DNA of 64,000 nucleotides from Dyadobacter jiangsuensis (lineage in GTDB: Bacteria > Bacteroidota > Bacteroidia > Cytophagales > Spirosomataceae), in the NCBI RefSeq assembly GCF_003014695.1, contig NZ_PYAS01000010.1, positions 1 to 64,000 on the forward strand, written 5' to 3'. The stretch's first letter is position 1; each line of letters starts with the position of its first letter. Made by a program: the position numbers and the translations under genes. Below, piece by piece: positions 18,038 to 27,194 of the stretch. A model generated the notes under the pieces. The model was not told the DNA's origin and did not search any database. It worked only from the letters and a program-made list of their open reading frames with translations.

Positions 18038-18245
18038 GTTACATCGCTACGCGATTTTCAAAAACGTTCTTCTTCCTTTTCTACCAATGTTACGTCGCTA
18101 CGCGACTGGCGCTTATCCGGTTTAGCCACATTACGCCGCGAAAAGCGTTAAATTCAATAAAATCGTCATTTCAAATGCCGCCAGGCATGTAATATTGGTA
18201 GCAAATGTGTTACACGCCATTCAGCAAATGCCGTCAGGCATGTAA
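18038..18245. repeat. REP-like palindromic repeats inside the sulfatase operon
   Basis: Box A, GTTACRTCGCTACGCGAY, occurs at 18038-18055 and 18089-18106; box B, CAAATGCCGYCAGGCATGTAA, at 18172-18192 and 18225-18245. Each is a small hairpin (TCGC/GCGA; ATGCC/GGCAT). CTACCAATGTTAC at the second A box and GTAATATTGGTAG at the first B box are inverted partners. This looks like a dispersed REP- or MITE-type element and separates the second and third sulfatase genes. Confidence 0.7.
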
Positions 18246-18263
18246 CAACAAATCAAAAACCAC

Positions 18264-20573
18264 TTACTTCGCTCCCAAAGAAGCCTGCTGTGCCGGTGCG
18301 AGATCAATGGTTACCTTATTGATCTTCCCTGTAAATCCAAAAGGCACTTTATAAGTATCTCCTACCGGAGTCAAATCGTCGAAACCGACATTCACGCCTT
18401 CGTGCAAATACAATGCGTCCGAAGTTTTGGCCAGCGTACCCTCTCCTACCTTCGCATGATTGACATACAAGCTCACCACTCCGCCACCATTCTGATCATA
18501 TTGCACACTGGCTTTCAGCTCCACTTTACCCGCAGGCAATGTCGCATTCGATGAACTCACCACATATTTGTTGCCATCGCCCACTGCGTATACAAATTGC
18601 AGTTTCTGGTTTTGGATGAAAAAGCTTAATCCGCCGGCCGCACCGCCTCTCGACAGCAGCACACCCTCCGTTTCCACGCCCGACAGTACAGCGTCCGCAA
18701 CGATTGAAAACGACCGTTTCAATGCAAACGGGCTCGCCACGTCAATAATCGTCGATTGGCCGGGGTAAAGCACCACCTTATCCACATTGTTATAGGCCGT
18801 AGGCAATGTAAATGGCTCGGTACCATCCTTCAACGGATACACATTGTATTTCAAAGCCTCACTATCGAACAATGCTTTCAGCTCCTTCAACTTCGCCGGG
18901 TTAGCCGTCGCGAGGTCGTTGGTTTCGTTAAAGTCCTCGTTCAAATTATAGAGCTCCCATTGGTCTTTTTCAAAATCCTGCCCTTTTACATGCAGGGACC
19001 CGGCTTTCCAGCCATCCTTATAAATAGAGCGGGAACCGCGGATTTCGTAGTACTGAACCGTATGGCGGCTTTTGGCGCCAGCGTCGTTGAGGCTGTATGC
19101 GAGGCTCGTACCTTCGATAGGGTCTTGTTTAATACCATTGAGTACAACCGGAGCTTTAATGCTCAGCAGCTCCAGTGTGGTTGGCAAAATATCCGAAACA
19201 TGGCCGTACTGGTTACGGATACCTCCTTTTTCCTTGATGCCTTTGGGATAAAAAACAATGAGCGGGTTATGCGTGCCCCCTTCGGAGTTCGCATCTTGCT
19301 TCCAATGACGGAACGGCACGTTGGTGGCGGCAGCCCAGCCGAGCGGATAATTCACTTTTGAAAACTCGGTACCAATCAGGTCAATCTGTTCGATATTCTT
19401 TTTCAAACGCTCTTCTTCCGAAATACCGCTTCCGAAGTTGTTGACCGTACCTACAAATGTCCCCTCCTTGCTCGCTCCATTGTCGCCTACCGACACGATC
19501 ACGATCGTATTGTCCAGTTCGCCGGTTTCGCGAATATGGTTAATCACCCGGCCAATTTCATAGTCAGTGTATTCCAAAAAGCCCGCGTAGGTTTCCATAA
19601 ACCGTGCATACAGCTTTTTCTCCTCGGCACCGAGCGCGTTCCATTCTTTCACTCCCGGATTTCGCGGGGGTACTTTGGCCGTCTTCGGAACTACCCCCAA
19701 TTTGATCTGATTCGCCAGCACCTGCTCGCGGTAGGCATCCCAGCCCGCGTCGAACTTGCCTTTGTATTTATCCGACCATTGCTTAGCCACCTGATGCGGC
19801 GCATGGCCCGCGCCCGTTGCCACATACAGGAAAAACGGTTTGTCCGGATTCCCCGATTTCTGACCGGCGAGGTAACTGATGGCACGATCCGCGATCAGCT
19901 CGTTAAAATGCCTGCCATCCTGCCGGTCGGGCTCGCGGTGCGTGCCTTCCCAGAGCTCCGGATGCCACTGGTCGATGCTCCCGCGCGACGGGAACCCGTA
20001 GAATTGCTCAAAGCCGCGTCCGGTCGGCCAGCGGTTGAACGGCCCGGCCGGCGTGAGGTCCGCCAGGGGGGTAATGTGCCATTTGCCCAATGCAAATGTA
20101 TTGTAGCCATTGTCTTTCAGGATTTCGGCAATGGTGCCTTTCTCAAACGGGATGAGCGCGTCGTAACCCGGTGTGCCAATAGCGGTTTCGGGGAAAAGCC
20201 CCATGTGCGCCGAGTGCTGGTTGCGGCCCGTGAGTAGCGATGCACGTGTAGGTGCGCAAATGGCGGTGGTGTGGAAATTGGTATAACGCAAACCGTTGTT
20301 CGCCAGACTATCCAGCGTTGGCGTGTTGATCAGCCCACCGAAGGTACTGATGGCGCCATAGCCGATATCGTCCAGCAAGATCCAGACGACATTCGGTGAA
20401 CCTTTTGCGGCCTTCTTCTTCTCCGGCCACGATTGCTGCGTTTCAGCTACTGTCTTACCAATTTTACCCTGGTAAGCGGGCGTCGGTGCGTATTGGGCCT
20501 GCACACCGCTCGCCGCCAGCACAGCCAATGCACCGAGCGATAATTGAGTCCACGGACGATATATTTTTTTCAT
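18264..20573 (-). CDS. Arylsulfatase with C-terminal lectin-like domain
   Basis: A 769-residue exported S1 sulfatase. The signal peptide ends near residue 26 (VQA-QY). The metal-binding aspartates are D68-D69 (LLDDIGYG) and the formylglycine site is C106 in ICAPTRASLLTGR; VGDNGAS supplies later metal ligands. Its length is arylsulfatase-like, and the last 150 residues (from FALKRSFSIVADAVL) look like a concanavalin/LamG-type beta sandwich, as in several large arylsulfatases. ATG 20573 (MKKIYRP) is chosen over 20612 because it gives the signal peptide. It lies 42 bases after the upstream sulfatase. The substrate is unknown. Confidence 0.9.
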   Translation of the reverse strand: MKKIYRPWTQLSLGALAVLAASGVQAQYAPTPAYQGKIGKTVAETQQSWPEKKKAAKGSPNVVWILLDDIGYGAISTFGGLINTPTLDSLANNGLRYTNFHTTAICAPTRASLLTGRNQHSAHMGLFPETAIGTPGYDALIPFEKGTIAEILKDNGYNTFALGKWHITPLADLTPAGPFNRWPTGRGFEQFYGFPSRGSIDQWHPELWEGTHREPDRQDGRHFNELIADRAISYLAGQKSGNPDKPFFLYVATGAGHAPHQVAKQWSDKYKGKFDAGWDAYREQVLANQIKLGVVPKTAKVPPRNPGVKEWNALGAEEKKLYARFMETYAGFLEYTDYEIGRVINHIRETGELDNTIVIVSVGDNGASKEGTFVGTVNNFGSGISEEERLKKNIEQIDLIGTEFSKVNYPLGWAAATNVPFRHWKQDANSEGGTHNPLIVFYPKGIKEKGGIRNQYGHVSDILPTTLELLSIKAPVVLNGIKQDPIEGTSLAYSLNDAGAKSRHTVQYYEIRGSRSIYKDGWKAGSLHVKGQDFEKDQWELYNLNEDFNETNDLATANPAKLKELKALFDSEALKYNVYPLKDGTEPFTLPTAYNNVDKVVLYPGQSTIIDVASPFALKRSFSIVADAVLSGVETEGVLLSRGGAAGGLSFFIQNQKLQFVYAVGDGNKYVVSSSNATLPAGKVELKASVQYDQNGGGVVSLYVNHAKVGEGTLAKTSDALYLHEGVNVGFDDLTPVGDTYKVPFGFTGKINKVTIDLAPAQQASLGAK

Positions 20574-20615
20574 AACAAACTGTTTTTGAATGTATTTTAA
20601 ATCCCTATCCAATTC

Positions 20616-22205
20616 CTATTTGATCGTATTCCAATCCACTACACCCACTTTCGCGGCCCATTCGAGATATTCCTTTTCCAGTTCCTTCACTTTTTGCGGA
20701 TACCGGTGCGCGAGGTTATGGTTCTCGCTGCGGTCGGTTTTGAGATCGTATAATTCCCACGGCTGGTTTATTTCCGCTACGAGTTTCCAATCGGCCTTGC
20801 GTACCGCGCGGCTGCCTTCGTGCTCCCAGAAAATGGTTTTAGGCCGGGCGGCTTGCGGGTTTTGGAATAATGGGGCTAACGAGCGGCCGGCAAGCGGAGT
20901 AAGCTTTTCACTTCCAAACATTTCAGGATAATGAACGCCCGCCAATTCCAACAACGTGGGCATTACATCAGTAATGTGGCTTACCTGCGTGCTTAATGTA
21001 TTGCCGCTTACTTTTCCCGGAAACCAGGCGATAAATGGGGAAGCAATACCGCCTTCATGGGTGTTCTTTTTGAAAAGTTTGAAGGGCGTATTGCTCGCAT
21101 TGCCCCAGGGCGGGTCGTAGCTGTCGATTGAATGCACCGAGCCGGGCTCTCCTGTTTTTTGGGTTACATAACTCCATTCCCGCACAGTGTCGCCGCTGCC
21201 GCCATTGTCGGACAGGAAAAGCACGAGCGTGTTCCGTTCCCGGCCGATGGCTTTTACTTTGTCGAGCACTTGGCCGATGCATTGGTCCATCCGGTCGATC
21301 ATCGCGGCATAAATCGCCATACGGGTATCCCAATGGTCTTTTTCCGCTGCCGACAGCGCATTCCATTCCGGCGCCTTTTCATAGCGCGGCGATAGTTTCC
21401 ATTGTTTTTGAATAATGCCCAAATCGACCAGCTTTCGGTAGCGGGCTTCGCGCAATGCATCCCAGCCCTGCAAATACTTCCCTTTGTAACGGGCAATGTC
21501 TTCCGGCAACGCCTGTATCGGCCAGTGCGGTGCATTGTAGGCCAGGTATAAAAAGAATGGGTTGGATTGATCCTTCACGCGGTCAATCGATTGGACCGCG
21601 AAATCTGTAATGGCTTGTGTGAGATAGCGTGAAGTGTCGTACCGCTGTATTGGGCGGCCGTTCAATTGAAAAGTGACCGTACGACCGTCATTGTAAAGCG
21701 GCTCGGAGTTGAAATAGCTGCTGCCATTGTTTTGCAGGGTAAACGACTGGTCGAACCCGCGGTTGACCGCCCAGGCTGAGGGTACCAGCCCCACATGCCA
21801 TTTCCCCGAAACAATGGTGTTATAACCAGCCGTTTTGAGCAGTTGCGCAATGGTGGCGCTGTTTTTACTCAGATATCCCTGGTATGCCGGCGTGCCCTTG
21901 TCCTGCACCATGTCGCCTACGCCCGCCTGGTGCGGGTACAGGCCCGTGAGCAGGGCCGCACGCGAGGGGCAGCAACGGCCGCTATTGTAAAACTGGGTAA
22001 TGCGCAGCCCCTCGTGGGCGAGCCGGTCAAGGTTAGGGGTATGTATTTCAGAGCCATAGCTTCCCAGGTCCGAAAAACCCATATCATCGGCCAATATCAG
22101 CACAATGTTGGGCTTTTCGGACTGCTCTTGCGCCAATCCGGGCACCGGCGAAATCGCTGCCAATGCCCAGACGAGACGGATCCAAAAGGAAGTATTCTTA
22201 TTCAT
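20616..22205 (-). CDS. Arylsulfatase
   Basis: A 529-residue exported S1 sulfatase with a signal peptide ending near residue 25 (GLA-QE). The metal-site aspartates are D40-D41 (LADDMGFSDLG) and the formylglycine site is C78 in C-C-P-S-R, followed by AALLTGLYPHQAG. A second metal-site segment reads FLSDNGGSGD and the C-terminal subdomain ends TDRSENHNLAHRYPQKV. It hydrolyses a sulfate ester after conversion of C78 to formylglycine; the substrate is unknown. It is the first sulfatase after SusD (35-base gap). Confidence 0.92.
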   Translation of the reverse strand: MNKNTSFWIRLVWALAAISPVPGLAQEQSEKPNIVLILADDMGFSDLGSYGSEIHTPNLDRLAHEGLRITQFYNSGRCCPSRAALLTGLYPHQAGVGDMVQDKGTPAYQGYLSKNSATIAQLLKTAGYNTIVSGKWHVGLVPSAWAVNRGFDQSFTLQNNGSSYFNSEPLYNDGRTVTFQLNGRPIQRYDTSRYLTQAITDFAVQSIDRVKDQSNPFFLYLAYNAPHWPIQALPEDIARYKGKYLQGWDALREARYRKLVDLGIIQKQWKLSPRYEKAPEWNALSAAEKDHWDTRMAIYAAMIDRMDQCIGQVLDKVKAIGRERNTLVLFLSDNGGSGDTVREWSYVTQKTGEPGSVHSIDSYDPPWGNASNTPFKLFKKNTHEGGIASPFIAWFPGKVSGNTLSTQVSHITDVMPTLLELAGVHYPEMFGSEKLTPLAGRSLAPLFQNPQAARPKTIFWEHEGSRAVRKADWKLVAEINQPWELYDLKTDRSENHNLAHRYPQKVKELEKEYLEWAAKVGVVDWNTIK

Positions 22206-22240
22206 TCAATATGCAATTCCAACAGATTACAAACCTGATG

Positions 22241-23809
22241 CTACTCCCAAAGCGGATTTTGCTTCAACAGTGCGTTGTTATCGATCTCCGATTGCGGGAT
22301 CGGATAGTAGACGTGCTTCGGCGCCGCATTGGTTTTGCCCACTTTCTGCTGATTGGCCACAAATGTGCTGTTGTAGTTCGCGTCGCGCTGACGGATCAGG
22401 TCGAACCAGCGTTGGTACTCGTAAGTAAGTTCGAGGCGGCGGTCGAGGTATACTGAATCGCGGAACTGGTCTTTGGTGAGGCCGGTCGTCAGGTCGGCCA
22501 AGCCAGCGCGTTTGCGGACTTTGTTCAGTGATTTATACGCCTTCACCGTCGGACCGTTCGCCTCGTTTTCGGCCTCCGCGTGGATCAGCAGCAGCTCGGC
22601 ATAGCGGATAATAGGCACGTTGGCTGCCGACTGGTTGGTAACTGCAGTGGAAGCGGGATCAGCCCATTTGTTCCAGAATGGCGTCGAATCGTTCGGTACC
22701 GCCGCATTCGCGATGGGAAGTGCGTATTTACGACCGTTCGATGGGCTGGTAAAGCTTCTCACGAACGTCACATCACGGCGCTTGTCGCCTTTTGAGTACA
22801 ATTTGTAAATGCTGAAAAACTTGTCATTACCCTGCGTGTAGTACCGCACCATATGCGCATAGTTGCCATTGAGGCCCGGCACACCTGAGAGGATCGAGCG
22901 TGGCCACTCGTTGTTACCCTGGGCCAGTGAGTTGGATTTGAACTGCGCCGAGAAAATGTGCTCTTTGTTGTTTTTGAATGCGGGCAGGAAAACCTCGGCA
23001 TAGTTGGCAACCAGGTCATAACCGTAATTGCCCGTTCCGCCATCCGCAGCCGACAATGCTTCCTCGGCCTTATTCACCGCCGACTGGTACTTCGCGCTCA
23101 CTTTCAACGGCAATGAGGCCTGCGTCAGGTACACCTTCGCGAGCAATGCCTTGGCCGCTCCCGCTGTCGCGCGCCCTACGTTGGGCGACGCATACGTAGC
23201 CGGGAGCACCGATGCGGCTTCGGTGAGGTCTTTCTCGATTTGCGCGTAAATGTCGGCAGAAGGAGATTTAGCGATCGCATAATCTGCCGCATTCACGTAT
23301 TTCTGGTATTCGAGGATCAGCGGGACGTCGCCGTAAAGGCGCACGAGGTTGAAATAATACAATGCCCGCAGGAACTTCGTTTCGCCCAGTAAACGGGTTT
23401 TCAACGCATCATCAAACTGGATAGCAGGCACCTTTTCCAACACCACATTAGCCTTTTTGATCGCCGCATAGTGCTGTTGCCAGAGCTCGTAAATCCGGAG
23501 GTTAGTCGACGAATGCGCCAGTACCGACAGCGAGCGCACATCGGGGTTCGTCGCGCCAGGTCCCGGATCCTCGTCGTCACCGGCCATGTTCATCCCGGTA
23601 TTGAACAGCGTATTATAAGGCGTCTGCACCGAGGATCCGCCCGAATTCAGGAAGAAATACACGGCATTCACCGCGTTAACGGCATCGGCTTGTGTTTTGT
23701 AGTACTGGTCTTCCGACAAAAACGCCTCGGGTTCTTCTTTCAGAAACTCCTCGCACGAGAGCGACGCGAATGCCGTAAAACCCAACAGAATATATTTAAA
23801 TGCTTTCAT
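22241..23809 (-). CDS. SusD/RagB-type outer-membrane nutrient-binding lipoprotein
   Basis: A 522-residue surface lipoprotein. The lipobox is FASLSC with the lipidated cysteine near residue 19, followed by EEFLKEEPEAFLSEDQYY, the usual SusD opening. The middle carries TPR-like helices and the C-terminal end matches RagB/SusD (KRRDVTF, YAELLLIHAEAENEANG, RLELTYEYQRWFDLIR, YPIPQSEID). It works as the lid and ligand-binding partner of the SusC channel. ATG 23809 (MKAFKY) is preferred over 23818. It lies 26 bases after the SusC stop. Confidence 0.95.
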   Translation of the reverse strand: MKAFKYILLGFTAFASLSCEEFLKEEPEAFLSEDQYYKTQADAVNAVNAVYFFLNSGGSSVQTPYNTLFNTGMNMAGDDEDPGPGATNPDVRSLSVLAHSSTNLRIYELWQQHYAAIKKANVVLEKVPAIQFDDALKTRLLGETKFLRALYYFNLVRLYGDVPLILEYQKYVNAADYAIAKSPSADIYAQIEKDLTEAASVLPATYASPNVGRATAGAAKALLAKVYLTQASLPLKVSAKYQSAVNKAEEALSAADGGTGNYGYDLVANYAEVFLPAFKNNKEHIFSAQFKSNSLAQGNNEWPRSILSGVPGLNGNYAHMVRYYTQGNDKFFSIYKLYSKGDKRRDVTFVRSFTSPSNGRKYALPIANAAVPNDSTPFWNKWADPASTAVTNQSAANVPIIRYAELLLIHAEAENEANGPTVKAYKSLNKVRKRAGLADLTTGLTKDQFRDSVYLDRRLELTYEYQRWFDLIRQRDANYNSTFVANQQKVGKTNAAPKHVYYPIPQSEIDNNALLKQNPLWE

Positions 23810-23835
23810 TTCAATCAATTTTGGAATGGTGGTTA

Positions 23836-26800
23836 TCAGAATGTGAGGGACAGACCCACCTGGTAAGATTTGTTGTTAGGATACACGCCCTGATCTACGC
23901 CCTTGTTGATCAGCGACTGGCCATTCAAGCTCACTTCGGGGTCGAAACCGGTGTATTTCGTCCAGGTTTTCGGGTTCTGCGCCGATACATACACACGCAG
24001 GTTTTCGATACGCAGCTTCGAAAGCAGCTCTTTCGGGAATGTGTAGCCGAACGAGAGGTTTTTCAGACGGTAGTAAGTCGCGTCTTCGATGAAACGGTCC
24101 GAAATGGTGATCGCGGGATCCTGGTAGGCTGCTTTTACATCGGTGTTGGTGTTGGCAGGCGTCCAGCGGTTCAGGAGCACGTCCGAGCCATTGGTGTAAC
24201 CCGTTCCCAATTCAAGGTTCGCGCGGTTGGCATTGTAAAGCTTGCCACCCAGTGACGCCTGGAAGAAGATCGTCAGGTCGAAGCCTTTGTAGTTGAACGT
24301 GTTGGTAATACCGCCTGTCAATGCCGGCTGGTTTTTGATCACCACGCGGTCGCCAGCTTGTGTAATCACGCCGTCACCGTTGATATCCTTGTATTTCTGG
24401 CCGCCGGGGCTTTTGTTTTGTTGCGGCGTCAATGGAGCGTCACCTTCCTGGATAATGCCATCCGTTTTATAAACGATGAACGAGCCTAGCGGATAACCCA
24501 CTTTCGCGATCGAAGGAGCTGAAATGACGGGAATAATCTGGTCTACACCGTCGCCAAGGCTCAGGATTTTGTTGGTGTTTTTAGAAACAATAAAGATCGT
24601 GTTCCATTTGAAAGCACCTTCCGTATTTCTTGAATTGATATACAACTCAATACCTTGGTTGGAAACCGCACCGATGTTCTGGTACACCACCGAAGCCTGG
24701 CCATTGTAGAAGTCCGACAGACCGGAAGTACCTGGTACAGTGCGGGTCAGGAGCAGATCGGTGGTTTTCTTGTAATAGTAGTCTGCGATAATGTTAATGC
24801 GGTTTTTGAACAAACCAAGGTCGATCCCAAAGTCGGTCTGGAACGTTTTCTCCCAGCCGAGGTTCGGGTTAGGAACCGTATTCGGCGCAAAGCCGGACAC
24901 GGTTGTGTTCGAGAAGTTGTAGCGGAAATAGCTCAGCTGCGACAGGGATTGGTAGGCAGGAATGTTCTGATTACCCGTCTGTCCGGCGCTCAGGCGCAGT
25001 TTCAACAGGCTGATTTTTTTGAAACGCTGGAAGAATTTCTCTTCATTCACATTCCAGCCGATCGCCGCCGACGGGAAGTACCCCCATTTGTTGCCGCTAC
25101 CGAATTTGGAAGAACCATCCGCGCGGAATGTCACTGTAAACAGGTAACGCTCGTCGAAAATGTAGTTGATACGGCCCAGATAGGAAGCCAGCGACCATTT
25201 ATTAGCCAATGAACGCGGGGCAATGTTAGTGATACCAGTCGCCAGGTTGTTATATTCAAAAGCATCCGTTGCAAAACCCGCTGCTTCGGCGATAGCGCCT
25301 TTGCTTTGCGAAACCTGTGCTGTAAAACCCGCTACTGCATTGATTTTGTTCTTTTCATTTAACTCCTTATCGTAGTTGATCGTGTTCTCGTTCAGCCAGT
25401 TGGTCGTAAATACCGAACCCACGATAGCGTCGCCGCTCAATGCCGCTCCTTCCGATGTAGTACTTGGCAGGTAACGGTTCTGCTTGTTGCCCACCACATC
25501 GGCACCGATGAGGACCTTGGCTTTCAAACCATCCGCAATGGTGTATTCACCCGAAACATTTCCTAGGAAACGGTTGGTAATGGTTTCGTTCAGCTGGTTG
25601 TATAGCGAGTTTATAGGGTTCTGCAATGCCGACTCGAACGGACTGTTTACTACAAATGTGCCGTTGTCCTGATAAATTGGCAGCGCGGGAGGCGTGAGCA
25701 GCAAGTTACCTACGATCGCCGTGGGTGCTACATTCGCTTTGGTGTTGCTTGCATTGAGGCTGGTGAAAATGCGGAACCGGTCGTTGTACTGGTGATCCAG
25801 GTTAATGCGCGCTGAGAAGCGGCGGAAGTCGGTGTTTTGCAGGATACCATTCTGTTTGAAATAGTTACCCGAAATCGCAAGCTTCGTTTTATCCGATCCT
25901 GAAAGAATGGAAAGGTTGTGACTCTGAATGGATGCACTGCGGAATGCGGCATCCTGCCAGTCGGTACCTGCGCCGGTTGTATCGAGCGAATAGCCTGCGA
26001 TGGTCGGGATGGAAACGGTTTTGCCGGAGTTGGCCGCTGCGTCTTTTCGGAGCTGCCACCATTGAGCTGCATTCAGCAAAGGGATCGTGCGAAGCACTTT
26101 CTGCGAACCGTAATAGGCATCGTAATTAACAGAGGATTTATTCTTGGCACCGCTTTTGGTAGTGATAATAACAACCCCGTTCGCACCGCGAGAGCCATAA
26201 ATGGCTGTCGCAGAGGCATCTTTCAACACGTCGATATTCTCGATATCGGCCGTGTTAATCGAAGAAAGGGGGTTGATCTTCGAACCGTCGGTCACACCGG
26301 CGTCCGTCACACCATAGTCGTTATTGACGGGAAAACCATCGATTACATATAACGGATCGCTACCGGCCGTAATGGAGTTATTCCCGCGTATCTGCACACT
26401 CACGCCCCCGCCCGGCTGCCCGGAGGTTTGCGTTACGACCGCACCCGCAACGGAGCCCTGCAAAAGGCGTTCAACAGACGCAACCGGCTGGCTTTTGATC
26501 TCGATCGGAACCGAAGCCACCGATCCCGTAATATCCTTCCGTTTCTGCTCGCCATATCCTACCACCACGACCTCGTCGAGCAAATTGGCGGTTTTCAAAA
26601 CGATTTCCACGGCCTCGGTAGGTTGTTCATAAATTTCGATTTCCTGTTGCTGGAAGCCCGTAATGCTGATTTGCAATGTAAACGGAAACTCTTTGGCGGG
26701 CGGAATACTGAATTTGCCGTCGATGTCCGTCAAAGCATATTTGGCGGAACCTTTCTCGACTACCGTCGCGCCGGGCAATCCCTGCCCCGACTCGTCTTTT

Positions 26801-26895
26801 ACCACGCCCGTAATGGCGTCCTGCGCCGAGGCACGGTAAAAACCTGTGAATACCAAGCCCGTCAGCAAGAACAGGCGGAATAGATGTCTGATCAT
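23836..26895 (-). CDS. SusC/RagA-type TonB-dependent outer membrane transporter
   Basis: A 1019-residue outer-membrane protein with a signal peptide (ending RASA-QD near residue 25), a carboxypeptidase-regulatory-like domain (about 28-105), a linker reading DEVVVVGYGEQKRKDITGS, a plug with GSRGANGVVIITTKSG and a 22-strand barrel ending in a terminal phenylalanine. It lacks an STN domain, so transcription is not expected to go through FecR/ECF sigma, unlike the second SusC of this window. ATG 26895 (MIRHLF) starts a good signal peptide. It heads the sulfatase operon and follows a leader with a polycysteine ORF. Confidence 0.95.
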   Translation of the reverse strand: MIRHLFRLFLLTGLVFTGFYRASAQDAITGVVKDESGQGLPGATVVEKGSAKYALTDIDGKFSIPPAKEFPFTLQISITGFQQQEIEIYEQPTEAVEIVLKTANLLDEVVVVGYGEQKRKDITGSVASVPIEIKSQPVASVERLLQGSVAGAVVTQTSGQPGGGVSVQIRGNNSITAGSDPLYVIDGFPVNNDYGVTDAGVTDGSKINPLSSINTADIENIDVLKDASATAIYGSRGANGVVIITTKSGAKNKSSVNYDAYYGSQKVLRTIPLLNAAQWWQLRKDAAANSGKTVSIPTIAGYSLDTTGAGTDWQDAAFRSASIQSHNLSILSGSDKTKLAISGNYFKQNGILQNTDFRRFSARINLDHQYNDRFRIFTSLNASNTKANVAPTAIVGNLLLTPPALPIYQDNGTFVVNSPFESALQNPINSLYNQLNETITNRFLGNVSGEYTIADGLKAKVLIGADVVGNKQNRYLPSTTSEGAALSGDAIVGSVFTTNWLNENTINYDKELNEKNKINAVAGFTAQVSQSKGAIAEAAGFATDAFEYNNLATGITNIAPRSLANKWSLASYLGRINYIFDERYLFTVTFRADGSSKFGSGNKWGYFPSAAIGWNVNEEKFFQRFKKISLLKLRLSAGQTGNQNIPAYQSLSQLSYFRYNFSNTTVSGFAPNTVPNPNLGWEKTFQTDFGIDLGLFKNRINIIADYYYKKTTDLLLTRTVPGTSGLSDFYNGQASVVYQNIGAVSNQGIELYINSRNTEGAFKWNTIFIVSKNTNKILSLGDGVDQIIPVISAPSIAKVGYPLGSFIVYKTDGIIQEGDAPLTPQQNKSPGGQKYKDINGDGVITQAGDRVVIKNQPALTGGITNTFNYKGFDLTIFFQASLGGKLYNANRANLELGTGYTNGSDVLLNRWTPANTNTDVKAAYQDPAITISDRFIEDATYYRLKNLSFGYTFPKELLSKLRIENLRVYVSAQNPKTWTKYTGFDPEVSLNGQSLINKGVDQGVYPNNKSYQVGLSLTF

Positions 26896-27191
26896 TATTT
26901 GTGGTGAATAAAATGGATACTCGAGGCACAAGAGGGCTCACCTTCATGCATATACGCAGCCACGAGCAGGCCATGCCTGAATGGTACGCATACGCGGGAA
27001 GTTCATGATCTGCATACGCCTCATATGCGGATCAGCGGGTTACTGAATATTCAGAAGATCGTCAGGGGTCAACAACAGGAACAGCACAGAGCTGTGATAC
27101 GGGGACAATTAGAAACCACCACCCTCTCGTAAGCCGGCCTTACAGGCACCGATAGCTCCGAAGATAGGATAAGAAGTACATCTTTCGCTTT
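26896..27191 (-). promoter_or_regulatory. Structured leader of the sulfatase operon (putative cysteine attenuator)
   Basis: About 300 bases between the polycysteine ORF start and the SusC ATG contain no normal gene. They hold the 3' part of the polycysteine ORF and several possible hairpins: CTGAATATTCAG (27043-27054); GATC-c-GCATA/TATGC-a-GATC (about 27007-27033), which encloses the start of a second short ORF; and CAGGC/GCCTG near 26970. No T-run terminator is visible, so any attenuation would be translational or Rho-dependent. I looked for and did not find a SAM-riboswitch core. Confidence 0.45.
26944..27024 (-). CDS. Possible second short leader ORF, Met/Arg-rich
   Basis: A 26-codon ORF, MRRMQIMNFPRMRTIQAW...CVYA, with four methionines in the first twelve residues. 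It starts inside a predicted hairpin downstream of the polycysteine ORF and ends 48 bases before the SusC ATG. It may be chance. It is listed because its position suits a coupled leader peptide. Confidence 0.25.
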   Translation of the reverse strand: MRRMQIMNFPRMRTIQAWPARGCVYA

Positions 27192-27194
27192 CAT
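27069..27194 (-). CDS. Polycysteine leader peptide upstream of the sulfatase/SusCD operon
   Basis: A 41-codon ORF beginning ATGAAAGCG at 27194 and ending NCPRITALCCSCC-stop. Five of the last thirteen residues, and four of the last five, are cysteine. A shorter version could start at the GTG codons near 27119-27122. The position (174 bases before SusC), length and terminal cysteine run are what a cysteine-sensing leader peptide needs: ribosomes stall at the cysteine codons when Cys-tRNA is scarce. Polycysteine leader ORFs acting as attenuators are known from mycobacteria. Here the downstream genes are sulfatases and a nutrient importer, a sensible target. The nearest promoter-like element is AACATTTG (27216-27223), one base off consensus. 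Confidence 0.6.
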   Translation of the reverse strand: MKAKDVLLILSSELSVPVRPAYERVVVSNCPRITALCCSCC

